Below, piece after piece: positions 46,082-56,075 of a stretch of DNA of 64,000 nt. Positions within the stretch are counted from its first letter, which is position 1. Every line of letters begins with the position of its first letter. The notes beneath the pieces are model-generated. The model was not told where the DNA came from, ran no database searches, and saw nothing but the letters and a program-made list of their open reading frames with translations. The DNA comes from Methylobacterium symbioticum (GTDB lineage Bacteria > Pseudomonadota > Alphaproteobacteria > Rhizobiales > Beijerinckiaceae): contig NZ_CABFPH010000002.1 in the NCBI RefSeq assembly GCF_902141845.1, forward strand, positions 100,902-164,901, written 5' to 3'. Made by a program: the position numbers and the translations under genes.

Positions 46082-46101
46082 CGATAGAGCGCGCTCTATC
46101 G
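46082..46101 (-). terminator. perfect palindrome at the end of the poxB-like gene
   Basis: CGATAGAGCGCGCTCTATCG is a perfect 20-base palindrome that includes the TAG stop of the poxB-like gene. As RNA it gives about 8 base pairs with a 4-base loop. It is followed by the upstream region of the oxidoreductase-lutABC operon. Confidence 0.6.
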
Positions 46102-47829
46102 GATCAGGTTGGTCTTGGCGAGATCGAGGACGGAATCGCCGCGCCCGCTCATCACCGCCCGCAGCATGTAGAGGCTGAAGCCCTTCACCTGCTGGCCGCC
46201 GATCTTCGGCGGGATCGACAGCTCGTTGCGCGCCACGCGCACGTCGAGGAGCGAGGGGCCGTCGAAGGCCAGGAACTCGCGCACCGCGCCGGGCAATTCG
46301 CCCGGCTCCTCGACGCGCAGCGCGAAGATGCCGGCGGCCCGCGACATGGCGGCGAAGTCCGGGTTGTCGAGGGCGACGCCGGTCTCGAGATAGCCCGCGG
46401 CCTTCATCTCCATCTCGACGAAGCCGAGCGACCCGTTGTTGAACACGACGACCTTCAGCGGCAGGCGATGCTGGCGCAGGGTCAGGAAGTCGCCCATCAG
46501 CATCGAGAAACCGCCGTCGCCGGAGAGCGCGATGACCTGCCTGTCCCGCTGCGACGCCTGGATGCCGATGCCCTGGGCCATGGCGTTCGCCATCGAGCCG
46601 TGCACCCAGGAGCCGATCAGCCGGCGGCGCCCGTTCATCGTGAGGTAGCGCGCCGCCCAAACGGTGGGCGTTCCGACATCGGCGGTGAAGACGGCGTCGT
46701 CCGCAGCCATCTCGCTCAGCACGCGGGTGAGGTATTGCGGGTGGATCAGCGTGCTGCCGGGCTTGGCCTCGGCCAGCTCGTCCAGCCCCTCGCGTGCCTT
46801 GACGTAGTGCTTCAGGCTGGCATCGAGCCAGCGCCGGTCGTCCTTGACCGCGAGCTTCGGCATGAGTGCCCGGATCGTCGCCGTCACATCGCCGACGAGG
46901 CCGAGATCGATCCGGCAGCGGCGACCGAGCTCGTGCGCGCGGATGTCGACCTGCGCCACCTTGGCGTCCTGCGGATAGAATTGCTTGTAGGGGAAGGCGG
47001 TGCCGAGCATCAGCAGGGTCTCGCAGCCCATCATCGCCGCGTAGCCGGAGGAGAAGCCGATCAGGCCGGTCATGCCGACATCGTAGGGGTTGTCGAACTC
47101 GACATGGTCCTTGCCGCCGAGCGCGTGCACGATCGGGCTCTTCAGCGCCTCGGCGAGCTGCATCAGCTCGGCATGGGCTCCCGCGCAGCCGCGTCCGCAG
47201 AGCAGCGTCACGCGCTGCGACCCGTTGAGGAGGCCGGCCAGCGCGTCGAGATCGGCATCGGCCGGGCGCACCACGGGCCGGGGCGGGATCAGGCCGGCGC
47301 GGGGCGTCACCGCGCGCTTCGGCGCCTCCTTCATCGCCACGTCACCGGGCAGCACCACCACCGCGACGCCGCGCTGGCCGATCGCCGCACGCATGGCGTT
47401 CTCCAGCACGAACGGAAGCTGCGCCGGGTCGGAGACCAGCTCGCAGTAATGGCTGCACTCGCGGAACAGCTCGGTCGGGTGCGTCTCCTGGAAATAGCCG
47501 GAGCCGATCTCGGCCGAGGGGATATGCGCGGCGATGGCGAGCACCGGCGTGCCGGAGCGGTGGCAATCGTAGAGCCCGTTGATGAGGTGGACGTGGCCCG
47601 GCCCGCAGGAGCCGGCGCAGACCGTCAGTTCACCGCTGATCTGCCCCTCGGCGCCGGCCGCGAAGGCGCCCGCCTCCTCGTGACGCACATGGATCCAGTC
47701 GATCACGCCGCGCGCGCGGATCGCCTCGGTGATCGCGTTCAGGCTATCACCGACCACGCCGTAGATGCGGCGCACGCCGGCTTCCTGCAGGGTCTCGACG
47801 ACGAGGTCGGCGACGTTGGTGATGCGCAT
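46096..47829 (-). CDS. poxB: thiamine-diphosphate enzyme, probable pyruvate dehydrogenase (quinone)
   Basis: A 577-residue ThDP enzyme with the three-domain layout of PoxB and pyruvate oxidase. The catalytic Glu is in [17 protein letters not shown] near residues 47-63, the FAD/central domain follows, and the ThDP-binding [15 protein letters not shown] motif is near 436-450, with a metal-ligand VVFNNGSLG after it. PoxB oxidises pyruvate to acetate and CO2 and feeds electrons to ubiquinone at the membrane. The C-terminal lipid-binding helix cannot be confirmed. Pyruvate produced by LutABC could be a substrate. Acetolactate synthase is less likely because the C-terminus matches PoxB. Confidence 0.8.
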   Translation of the reverse strand: MRITNVADLVVETLQEAGVRRIYGVVGDSLNAITEAIRARGVIDWIHVRHEEAGAFAAGAEGQISGELTVCAGSCGPGHVHLINGLYDCHRSGTPVLAIAAHIPSAEIGSGYFQETHPTELFRECSHYCELVSDPAQLPFVLENAMRAAIGQRGVAVVVLPGDVAMKEAPKRAVTPRAGLIPPRPVVRPADADLDALAGLLNGSQRVTLLCGRGCAGAHAELMQLAEALKSPIVHALGGKDHVEFDNPYDVGMTGLIGFSSGYAAMMGCETLLMLGTAFPYKQFYPQDAKVAQVDIRAHELGRRCRIDLGLVGDVTATIRALMPKLAVKDDRRWLDASLKHYVKAREGLDELAEAKPGSTLIHPQYLTRVLSEMAADDAVFTADVGTPTVWAARYLTMNGRRRLIGSWVHGSMANAMAQGIGIQASQRDRQVIALSGDGGFSMLMGDFLTLRQHRLPLKVVVFNNGSLGFVEMEMKAAGYLETGVALDNPDFAAMSRAAGIFALRVEEPGELPGAVREFLAFDGPSLLDVRVARNELSIPPKIGGQQVKGFSLYMLRAVMSGRGDSVLDLAKTNLIR

Positions 47830-47895
47830 GGTCCGGCTCCCGGTGGCCCCCGAGCCGGAACACCCCCGCGCCGCCGAGGTTCCTGCCGGCTTCGG

Positions 47896-48495
47896 TCAGC
47901 CCGCTATGTCCTGCCCGCGGGGCGCGACCACCGCGAACAGGTCGGCCAGGGCCGCGAGGCTCGCGGCCTGGAGGGCGGCGGCCGGGACCACCGATCCGTC
48001 CGGCGCCGGCAGGGCGCGGGTCGCGGTGGCGGCAGCGACCACGGTCGGGCGGAAACCGAGGCTGAAGGCCGAGCGGGCCGTGGAGTTGATGCACATATGG
48101 GTCATGAAGCCCGCCATGATCACGTCCTGCACGTTCGCCGCGCGCAACTGCGCCTCGAGATCCGTGCCGACAAAGGCGCTCGGGTAGGCCTTGGTGATCA
48201 CCGCCTCCCCGCCTTGAGGCGCCACCTCCGGGCTGATCTGGCCGATGGCGGCGGCGACGTCGTAGGGCGTGCCCGGCCCGGCATCGTGCCGGACATGGAA
48301 CACCGGAGTGCCGGCCGCCCGCGCCCGCTCCAGCAACGCGGCGGCCTCGCGGATCGCGGGCTCGACATTCTCGAGACGCATCACGCCGTCGCGGTAGGTC
48401 TCCTGCAGGTCGATCATCAAGAGCGCCGAGCCCTTGAGCGGCGCCGGATCGGTGCCGAGGCCGGACAGGCCGCGCAGGGTCTTGAGGTCCGCCAT
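47896..48495 (-). CDS. isochorismatase-family cysteine hydrolase
   Basis: A 199-residue hydrolase with the complete Asp-Lys-Cys triad: Asp in LLMIDLQETY (about residue 30), Lys in VITKAYPSAFVGT (about 106) and Cys in GFMTHMCINSTARSAF (about 140). Family members act as nicotinamidases, N-carbamoyl hydrolases or isochorismatases; without entB-like neighbours the substrate cannot be named. The ATG is at 48495. It lies 66 bases upstream of the poxB-like gene on the same strand. Confidence 0.87.
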   Translation of the reverse strand: MADLKTLRGLSGLGTDPAPLKGSALLMIDLQETYRDGVMRLENVEPAIREAAALLERARAAGTPVFHVRHDAGPGTPYDVAAAIGQISPEVAPQGGEAVITKAYPSAFVGTDLEAQLRAANVQDVIMAGFMTHMCINSTARSAFSLGFRPTVVAAATATRALPAPDGSVVPAAALQAASLAALADLFAVVAPRGQDIAG

Positions 48496-48703
48496 GATCG
48501 TCTTCCTCCCGGGATCTTTCGCTGAGCCTGGGCGAGCCGGCGCGGAAACTCAACCGGGCGCGGGCTTCGCCTTTCGGGGGATCATCAGAGGATTCGCGCA
48601 GGACCCTTGACGCGCCCCCTCTCGCAATCGGGAGAGGACGCCCGCGTGCAATCCGGCTCCCGTCGCTTCTCCCACGCCGCAGAGCGAGCGGAGGGCGCCC
48701 CGG

Positions 48704-50239
48704 CTATTTCCTGGTCAACCCGCCCAGCACGTTGCGCAGGATGGCGTCGCCGACCTGCTTGCCGACGCTGCGGGCCATGGAGCGGGCGGCGTTCGAGACC
48801 ACCTGCTCCACGAGGCTCGGCGGCGGGCGACGGCCGCCGCGGCCCTTCGGCGCCGCCCCGCCGCCGAGGACGTTGCCGAGGATCCCGCCGAGCAGGCCGC
48901 CGAGACCGCCCTCGCTCTGGCCGGCGGCCTCGGCGGGGGCACTGTCGAGCCCCTTGCGCTTGGCCAGCATCTCGTAGGCGCTCTCGTTGTCGACCGTCTC
49001 GTCGTAGCGGCCGCGCAGCGGGCTCTGCGCGATGATCTCGGCACGCTCCTGCGCGGTGAGCGGCCCGACCCGGCCCTGCGGCGGGGCGATCAGCGCCCGC
49101 TCCACCATCGAGGGGGTACCCTTGGCCTCCAGGAAGCTGACCAGCGCCTCGCCGACGCCGAGTTCCGTGATCGCCCGCGCGACGTCGAAGCCCGGATTCT
49201 GCCGGAAGGTCTCGGCGGCGGCGCGGACCGCGCGCTGGTCGCGCGGCGTGAAGGCGCGAAGCCCGTGCTGCACGCGGTTGCCGAGCTGGCCGAGCACGGT
49301 CTCGGGCACGTCGAGGGGGTTCTGCGTCACGAAATAGACGCCGACGCCCTTCGAGCGGATCAGCCGCACCACCTGCTCGACGGCGTCGAGGAGCGACTTC
49401 GGCGCGTCGTTGAACAGGAGATGCGCCTCGTCGAAGAAGAAGACCAGCTTCGGCCGGTCGAGATCGCCGACCTCGGGGAGCTGCTCGAACAGCTCGGAGA
49501 GCATCCACAGCAGGAACGAGGCGTAGAGCTTCGGCCGCTGCATGAGCTTGTCGGCGGCCAGGATGTTGACGAAGCCCCGGCCCTCGCGGTCCTTGCGCAT
49601 GAAGTCGTCGAGGTTCAGCGCCGGCTCGCCGAAGAACTTGTCGGCGCCCTGGTTCTCCAGCACGAGGAGCTGGCGCTGGATCGCGCCGACGCTCGCGGCC
49701 GAGACGTTGCCGTAGGTGCCCGAGATCTCCTTCAGGTTCTCCGAGCAGAAGGTCAGCAGCGCGCGCAGGTCCTTCAGGTCGATGACCGGCCACTGGTTCT
49801 CGTCGGCGACGCGGAAGGCGATGTTGAGCACGCCCTCCTGCGTGTCGTTGAGTTCGAGGAGGCGCGCGAGCAGCAGCGGGCCCATCTCGGTCACGGTGCA
49901 GCGGATCGGGTGGCCCTGCTCGCCGAACAGGTCCCAGAACACGGTGGGGAAGCGATCGGGCTCGTAGGCGATGCCGAGTTCCTCGGCGCGCTTCACGAAG
50001 ACCGGCTTCGCCTCGCCCGCCGCGGCGATCCCCGAGAGGTCGCCCTTGATGTCGGCGGCGAAGACCGGGACGCCGGCATTCGAGAAGCCCTCGGCCAGGA
50101 CTTGCAGCGTCACGGTCTTGCCGGTGCCGGTGGCACCGGCGACCAGGCCATGCCGGTTGGCGAGGTGTAGCGTCAGCACCTCCGGCTTCGGGCTCGGTCC
50201 GGTGCTCTTGCCGACCAGGAGGGTGCCGTCGTCCGCCAT
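48704..50239 (-). CDS. HerA-like/DUF853 (YjgR) ATPase
   Basis: A 511-residue ATPase of the DUF853 family, related to HerA/FtsK-type helicases. The Walker A motif GATGTGKT is near residues 33-40, Walker B KLVFFFDEAHLLF near 256-268, and the sensor-like YFVTQNPLDVPE near 297-308. The last 90 residues are Gly-rich (GGLGGLLGGILGNVLGGG) then basic, probably a flexible tail. The biological role of YjgR is unknown; a nucleic-acid translocase is suspected. ATG 50239 follows GAGGA; a longer upstream frame is less likely. It is divergent from the gene at 50421. Confidence 0.9.
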   Translation of the reverse strand: MADDGTLLVGKSTGPSPKPEVLTLHLANRHGLVAGATGTGKTVTLQVLAEGFSNAGVPVFAADIKGDLSGIAAAGEAKPVFVKRAEELGIAYEPDRFPTVFWDLFGEQGHPIRCTVTEMGPLLLARLLELNDTQEGVLNIAFRVADENQWPVIDLKDLRALLTFCSENLKEISGTYGNVSAASVGAIQRQLLVLENQGADKFFGEPALNLDDFMRKDREGRGFVNILAADKLMQRPKLYASFLLWMLSELFEQLPEVGDLDRPKLVFFFDEAHLLFNDAPKSLLDAVEQVVRLIRSKGVGVYFVTQNPLDVPETVLGQLGNRVQHGLRAFTPRDQRAVRAAAETFRQNPGFDVARAITELGVGEALVSFLEAKGTPSMVERALIAPPQGRVGPLTAQERAEIIAQSPLRGRYDETVDNESAYEMLAKRKGLDSAPAEAAGQSEGGLGGLLGGILGNVLGGGAAPKGRGGRRPPPSLVEQVVSNAARSMARSVGKQVGDAILRNVLGGLTRK

Positions 50240-50420
50240 CGCCCGAATCCTCAGCTCGATCGCCCCAGAGTCGGCCCGAAGACCGGTTCCGCTCCGGAGC
50301 ATAGCTCAGCCACGGTTATGCCGGTGCGGCGTAACGTTTTCCAGACGCGGCCCGGCTTGATTTCCAGGGCTGCAGGCCTGAATGACCGCAGGTCTCACGT
50401 TCTCGCGAAAGCCGGATCCC

Positions 50421-50807
50421 ATGGAAGAACTGATCGCCCGCGTGACCAGCCGCACCGGTCTCGACGCCGCCACGGCGCAGACCGCGATCGGGCATATCCT
50501 GGCCTTCCTGCAGAAGGAGGGACCGGCCACGGAGGTGAGCCAGCTCATGGCCGCGCTGCCCGGCTCCGAGGCGCTCGTCGCCGAATCGAACGCGGGCGAG
50601 GGCGGTGGCGGCCTGATGGGCATGCTCGGCGGCATGATGGGCGGCGGCGTGATGGCGCTTGGCCAGAAGCTGATGTCGGCCGGCGTGCCGATGGGCCAGA
50701 TGCAGCCGCTCGGCCAGGAGCTGTTCGCCTTCGGCCGTGAGAAGGCGGGCGAGGACGTGATGGGTCCGATCGTCGGGTCGATCCCGGGGCTCAACCAGTT
50801 CGTCTGA
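50421..50807 (+). CDS. DUF2267/DUF2780-like small protein
   Basis: A 128-residue protein. Residues 1-55 form a helical domain (MEELIARVTSRTGLDAATAQ, then a hydrophobic helix with IGHILAFLQKEGP) and the rest is a Gly/Met-rich, low-polarity part (GGGLMGMLGGMMGGGVMALG). This layout resembles DUF2267/DUF2780 proteins of unknown function, some of which are stress related. The ATG at 50421 is used; an ATG at 50382 gives a longer version. It is divergent from the HerA-like gene and 109 bases ahead of the acyltransferase. Confidence 0.6.
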   Translation: MEELIARVTSRTGLDAATAQTAIGHILAFLQKEGPATEVSQLMAALPGSEALVAESNAGEGGGGLMGMLGGMMGGGVMALGQKLMSAGVPMGQMQPLGQELFAFGREKAGEDVMGPIVGSIPGLNQFV

Positions 50808-50915
50808 ACCGGCTGCCAGGCAGTCGGCGACGATCCGGCCGCCGGGTGTCATAAAACCGTTCGCGCTTCGTGATCTTGAGTGGGCTCACGAGGCGCGGAT
50901 CTCGCCATCCGGGGG

Positions 50916-51971
50916 ATGGCGGCCGGGGGCCTTGAGGGCAGGCTTTCGACGATGGTCGCGAACTTCACGCGTGGGGCCGGCGCGGCCTGGGCGAGCGGCT
51001 GGAACCGCGGGGTTGCCGAGCCGATCGCCAAGCTGAAGCGCAAGAGCGCCGAGGCCGGCCTGCCGGGCTTCGGCGGCCGCAGCCTCGTGCCGCCCGGCGC
51101 CACCCCGATCCGCTTCCCCGAGCGCTTCAAGGCGCCGTTCGCCACGCCCGGCCTCGGCCCGAGCCTCGGCCGCCTCGGCACGCTGGAGGTACGGCTCGCG
51201 GTGAAGAAATCCGAGGTGCGGCGCGCCCAGCGCCTGCGCTACGGCGTGTTCTACGAGGAGATGTCGGCGATCCCGACCGGGATGGCCGCCTTCTCCCGTC
51301 GCGACGCCGACGAGTACGACGCGCTCTGCGACCATCTCCTCGTGATCGACCACGCGGCGGTTGAGGCCAAGCCCTTCCGCAAGGCACGGCCGAAAGTGGT
51401 GGGCACATACCGGCTGCTGCGCGGTGAGGTGGCCGAGCGCCATTTCGGATTCTACTCGGCCGGCGAGTACGACCTCGCGCCGGTCCTGGCAGCGCAGGCG
51501 GGCAAGCGCATCCTGGAGCTCGGCCGGTCCTGCGTCCTGAAGCCCTACCGCACCAAGCGCACCGTCGAGCTGCTCTGGGCCGGGATCTACACCTACCTGC
51601 AGCACCACCGCATCGATGCGCTGATCGGCTGCGCCAGCCTGGAGGGGACCGACCCCGAGCGGTTGGCCCTGCCGCTCAGCTTCCTCCACCACCATGCCCG
51701 CGCCCCGGAGGGCTGGTGCGCCCGCGCCCTGCCAGGCCGGCACGTGCCGATGGATCGCCTCGCCCGCGACGCGGTCGACATGAAGGCGGCGCTGCAGGCG
51801 CTGCCGCCGCTGATCAAGGGCTATCTGCGCGTCGGCGCCACCTTCGGCGACGGGGCGGTGGTCGATCACCAGTTCGGCACCACGGACGTGTTCGTGGTGC
51901 TCCCGGTCGAGGCGATCGCCGCGCGCTATCTCGGCCATTTCGGCCCGGCGGCGAACCGCCACGCGGCGTGA
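50916..51971 (+). CDS. GNAT-fold N-acyltransferase (OlsB-like)
   Basis: A 351-residue protein whose second half (about residues 90-300) matches the ornithine-acyl-ACP N-acyltransferase/hemolysin-like family. The key motif ELGRSCVLKPYR is near residues 204-215, after RAQRLRYGVFYEEM near 104-117. OlsB adds a 3-hydroxyacyl chain to ornithine, the first step of ornithine lipids. No olsA gene is adjacent. The N-terminal 90 residues are Gly/Ala-rich and probably unstructured, which makes the start uncertain (ATG 50916 or 50952). Confidence 0.82.
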   Translation: MAAGGLEGRLSTMVANFTRGAGAAWASGWNRGVAEPIAKLKRKSAEAGLPGFGGRSLVPPGATPIRFPERFKAPFATPGLGPSLGRLGTLEVRLAVKKSEVRRAQRLRYGVFYEEMSAIPTGMAAFSRRDADEYDALCDHLLVIDHAAVEAKPFRKARPKVVGTYRLLRGEVAERHFGFYSAGEYDLAPVLAAQAGKRILELGRSCVLKPYRTKRTVELLWAGIYTYLQHHRIDALIGCASLEGTDPERLALPLSFLHHHARAPEGWCARALPGRHVPMDRLARDAVDMKAALQALPPLIKGYLRVGATFGDGAVVDHQFGTTDVFVVLPVEAIAARYLGHFGPAANRHAA

Positions 51972-51989
51972 AGGGGCCGGAGCGCTACA

Positions 51990-52163
51990 CTCTCCCTCTC
52001 CCCTCTGCGGGAGAGGGTGGCCCCTGCGTCAGCAGGGGTCGGGAGAGGGGTGCGACGGTACAGGATGCGCTCGACATCGACGTTGTACCAAAGCCTGAAG
52101 CCGGGCTCCCCTCTCCCGACCCGCTTCGCGGGCCACCCTCCCCCGCAGAGGGGGGAGGGAGAG
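51990..52163. repeat. pair of inverted REP-like palindromic elements
   Basis: Copy 1 (51990-52050, 61 bases) and copy 2 (52108-52163, 56 bases) are near-identical in opposite orientation. Both have CCCTCTGCGGG-type outer arms, a GAGGGTGGCCC/GGGCCACCCTC segment and an inner hairpin. The inner hairpins differ in sequence but both pair (52021-52038, 7 base pairs; 52120-52132, 5 base pairs). They sit between the convergent acyltransferase and SDR genes, where they could serve as bidirectional terminator or mRNA-end protector. Confidence 0.8.
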
Positions 52164-52190
52164 CCTGGACTTGGGCCCTGCGCTCGCGCG

Positions 52191-53050
52191 CTACCCCTGG
52201 TCCTTCAGCGCGGCCAAGCCCTCGCGATAGGTCGGGAAGGTGAGCGTGACACCCAATTCCTCGCGGATCAGCCGGTTCCGCACGCGTTTGTTCTCGCCGT
52301 AGAAGCTACGGGCCATCGGGCTGAGATCGGCGGTCTCGAAATCGATCTCCGGCGGCAATGGCAGGCCGGCGATCCGGGCCGCGTATTCCGTCACCACCTG
52401 CGGGGGCGCGGGCTCGTCGTCGGTGACGTTGTAGACCGCGCCGGCCCGCGGGCGGTCGATCGAGGCGGCCAGGGTCGCGGCGATGTCGTCGATATGGATC
52501 CGGTTGAAGACTTGGCCCGCCTTGACGATGCGCTGCGAGCGGCCCTCGCGCAGCTTCACGATCGGGTTGCGACCGGGCCCGTAGATGCCCGAGAGACGGA
52601 AGACCTGCACCGCCTTGCCCGTCTCGCGGCCGAGGTCGAGCCACGCCGTCTCCACGGCGAGCCGCAGCTTGGAGCGTACGCTCAGCGGTGCGGGCGCGGT
52701 GGCCTCGTCGATCCAGGCGCCGCCATGGTCGCCATAGACGCCAATCGTGGAGAGATAGCCGATCCAGCCGATGCGGCTGTCCGCAATGGCCGCGCGGTAG
52801 GTCCGCAGCACCGGATCGCCCTCGGCATCGGGCGGCACGGAGACGAGCAGCGCATCGGTGTCGGCAAGCTCTGCAGCGATGTCGGGATCGGCGCCGTCCG
52901 GCCCGAAGACACGGACCGTGAAGCCGGTCTCCGCGGAGAGCGCCCGCGCCTTGTCCGGCTCCGTGACCGTCGCCCGGACCGCATCGAAACGGTCCCTCCG
53001 GCTCTCGGCGAAGCGCCGGGCCGAGAAGCCGAGGCCGAAGACGAACAGAT

Positions 53051-53054
<4 letters not shown>
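52191..53054 (-). CDS. NAD-dependent epimerase/SDR-type protein (YeeZ-like)
   Basis: A 287-residue extended-SDR protein. The N-terminal nucleotide-binding turn is FVFGLGFSARRFA (residues 4-16), and the catalytic region contains IGYLSTIGVYGDHGG near 97-111, with Ser and Tyr typical of the family. It is followed by FRLSGIYGPGRNPI near 151-164 and the family's YNVTDDEPA. YeeZ-type proteins have unknown substrates. The start ATG at 53054 overlaps the queG stop by four bases, placing it last in the gst-queG-SDR operon. Confidence 0.85.
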
Positions 53055-54204
<1,150 letters not shown>

Positions 54205-54208
<4 letters not shown>

Positions 54209-54897
54209 AAATCCAGGTCCGCGTAATGCGCCGCCGGCGCCATGCCCGGCACCCGGTCGGCGAGCAGGCTGCGGAAGGAGGGGCGGGATTTCACCCGCGC
54301 ATACCAATCCCGCGCCGTCTCGTCCTCGTCCCAGGGCACGTCGCCGAGATAGTCGACGCAGGAGAGATGGGCCGCCGCGGCGAGATCCGCATAGGTCAGA
54401 TGGTCGCCGGCGATCCAGCGCCGCCGGGCGATCAGGTAGCCGATGTATTTCAGGTGGTAGCGCACGTTGGTGCGCGCGGCGCGGATCGCGTGCATGTCCG
54501 GCGGGCCGCCGCCCTCGGCCATCGACATGAAGCGCTTGGCGATCTTTTCGGTGACGAGGTAGCCCGTCACCTCGGATTCGAACTTGACGAGGAACCACTC
54601 GAGCAGGCGGCGCACCTCGACGCGATCGGCCGTGCCCTCTGGCATCATGCGCCGGCCGCTGAGACCGAGCCCCCGCGTCTCGTCGAGATATTCGGCGATG
54701 ATCCCGGCGCCCGGGATGACGAGCCCGCTCTGCTCCAGCATCACCGGCGTGGAGCCGGCCGGGTTGATCAGCAGGAAGTCGTCCCGCCGCTCCCAGGGCT
54801 TCTCCTCAAGGAGGACCGGCTCCATGCCCATCTCGGCCAGCACGAGCCGGATGAAGCGGGAATTGGCGCAGAAGGGAAAGTGATAGAGCGTCGCCAT
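54205..54897 (-). CDS. glutathione S-transferase family protein
   Basis: A 230-residue GST. It begins TLYHFPFCANSRFIRLVLAE, a thioredoxin-like domain with a Ser/Cys-type active region (FCANSR), continues with the LINPAGSTPVML cis-proline motif near 43-54 and a helical C-terminal domain with LTYADLAAAAHLSCVDYLGD near 170-189. Similar genes precede queG in several alphaproteobacteria. The ATG is at 54897, since the upstream frame lies in the gene-free region ahead of uppP. It overlaps queG by four bases. Confidence 0.92.
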
Positions 54898-55127
54898 CGA
54901 GGCCGTGCGAGGGGGCGGGGCAGCGCGCGGGAGCCCCGCACTGAATTTCGCGCAATCGAGCGACCTTGAGACATATTGCCCGATCCTTGCCGCCCCCTTA
55001 ACACGCTCCGCCGGCTCCGGTAACCGCCCGTCAACCACGATGGCCGAAGGCTTGCTGTGCAGCCCGCGGTGCACAATCCGATGCCGCGCCGAAGCCGCGC
55101 GGCCCGCTCAAGCACGATTCGAGGTGG

Positions 55128-55937
55128 ATGATGATGGATGCGATGAGCATCGCGAAAGCGGTCGTGCTCGCCGTCGTCGAGGGCGCGACCGAGTTCATCC
55201 CCGTCTCGTCCACCGGGCATCAGCTCCTCGTCGGACATTTCATCGACTTCCACTCGCCCAACAACACCTTCGAGGTGCTGATCCAGCTCGGCGCCATCCT
55301 GGCGATTCTGGCCGTCTATTTCCGGCGCCTGCTGGGCGTGGCCCTGGCGCTGCCCAATGATCCGAACGCGCGGCGCTTCGTGCTCGCGGTGCTGCTCGCC
55401 TTCCTGCCGGCGGCGATCGTCGGCGGCCTCTTCTCGAAGGTGATCAAGGCTTACCTGTTCAATCCGTGGATCGTCTGCGCGACGCTGGTCGCGGGCGGCC
55501 TCGTCCTCCTCGTCCTCGACGACACGGACCTCGAGGTGAAGAAGACCGACGTCTACGATTTCAGCCTGCCGATGGCGCTGAAGATCGGGATCTTCCAGTG
55601 CCTCGCCATGATACCCGGCGTCTCCCGCTCGGGCGCCACCATCGTTGGCGCCATGCTGATGGGCGCCGACAAGCGCTCCGCCACCGAGTTCTCGTTCTAC
55701 CTCGCGATGCCGACCATGGCGGGGGCCTTCGCCAAGGACCTGCTCGACAATTACAAGAATCTCCACGCCGACGATGTCGGCCTGATCGTGATCGGCTTCG
55801 TGGTGGCCTTCATCTCGGCGCTGATCGTGGTGCGCACCGTGCTCGATTACGTGGCTCGGCACGGCTTCTGGCTGTTCGCATGGTGGCGCATCATCGTCGG
55901 CTCGCTGGGCTTTGCCGGGCTGATCATCTTCGGGTGA
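55128..55937 (+). CDS. uppP: undecaprenyl-diphosphatase UppP
   Basis: A 269-residue membrane protein with about eight helices that dephosphorylates undecaprenyl diphosphate, recycling the lipid carrier of peptidoglycan, and also confers bacitracin resistance. The two active-site motifs are EGATEFIPVSSTGHQLL at residues 19-35 and PGVSRSGATIVGAML near 164-178. Three in-frame ATGs follow each other (55128, 55131, 55134), preceded by GAGGTGG; spacing favours 55134, a difference of two residues. It is divergent from the gst-queG operon. Confidence 0.95.
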   Translation: MMMDAMSIAKAVVLAVVEGATEFIPVSSTGHQLLVGHFIDFHSPNNTFEVLIQLGAILAILAVYFRRLLGVALALPNDPNARRFVLAVLLAFLPAAIVGGLFSKVIKAYLFNPWIVCATLVAGGLVLLVLDDTDLEVKKTDVYDFSLPMALKIGIFQCLAMIPGVSRSGATIVGAMLMGADKRSATEFSFYLAMPTMAGAFAKDLLDNYKNLHADDVGLIVIGFVVAFISALIVVRTVLDYVARHGFWLFAWWRIIVGSLGFAGLIIFG

Positions 55938-56075
55938 GGCGCGCCCCGCCGGTGCCCCGGCCCCCCGGCTTCGACCTTCGCCCCGATTGCCAGGCCCAAG
56001 AGGCTGTGCCAGGGCAGGTGACGAAGACAGGGCGGGTGTAACCGCCGGCCAGAGGACTCGAGGGGGCTTACGCGC

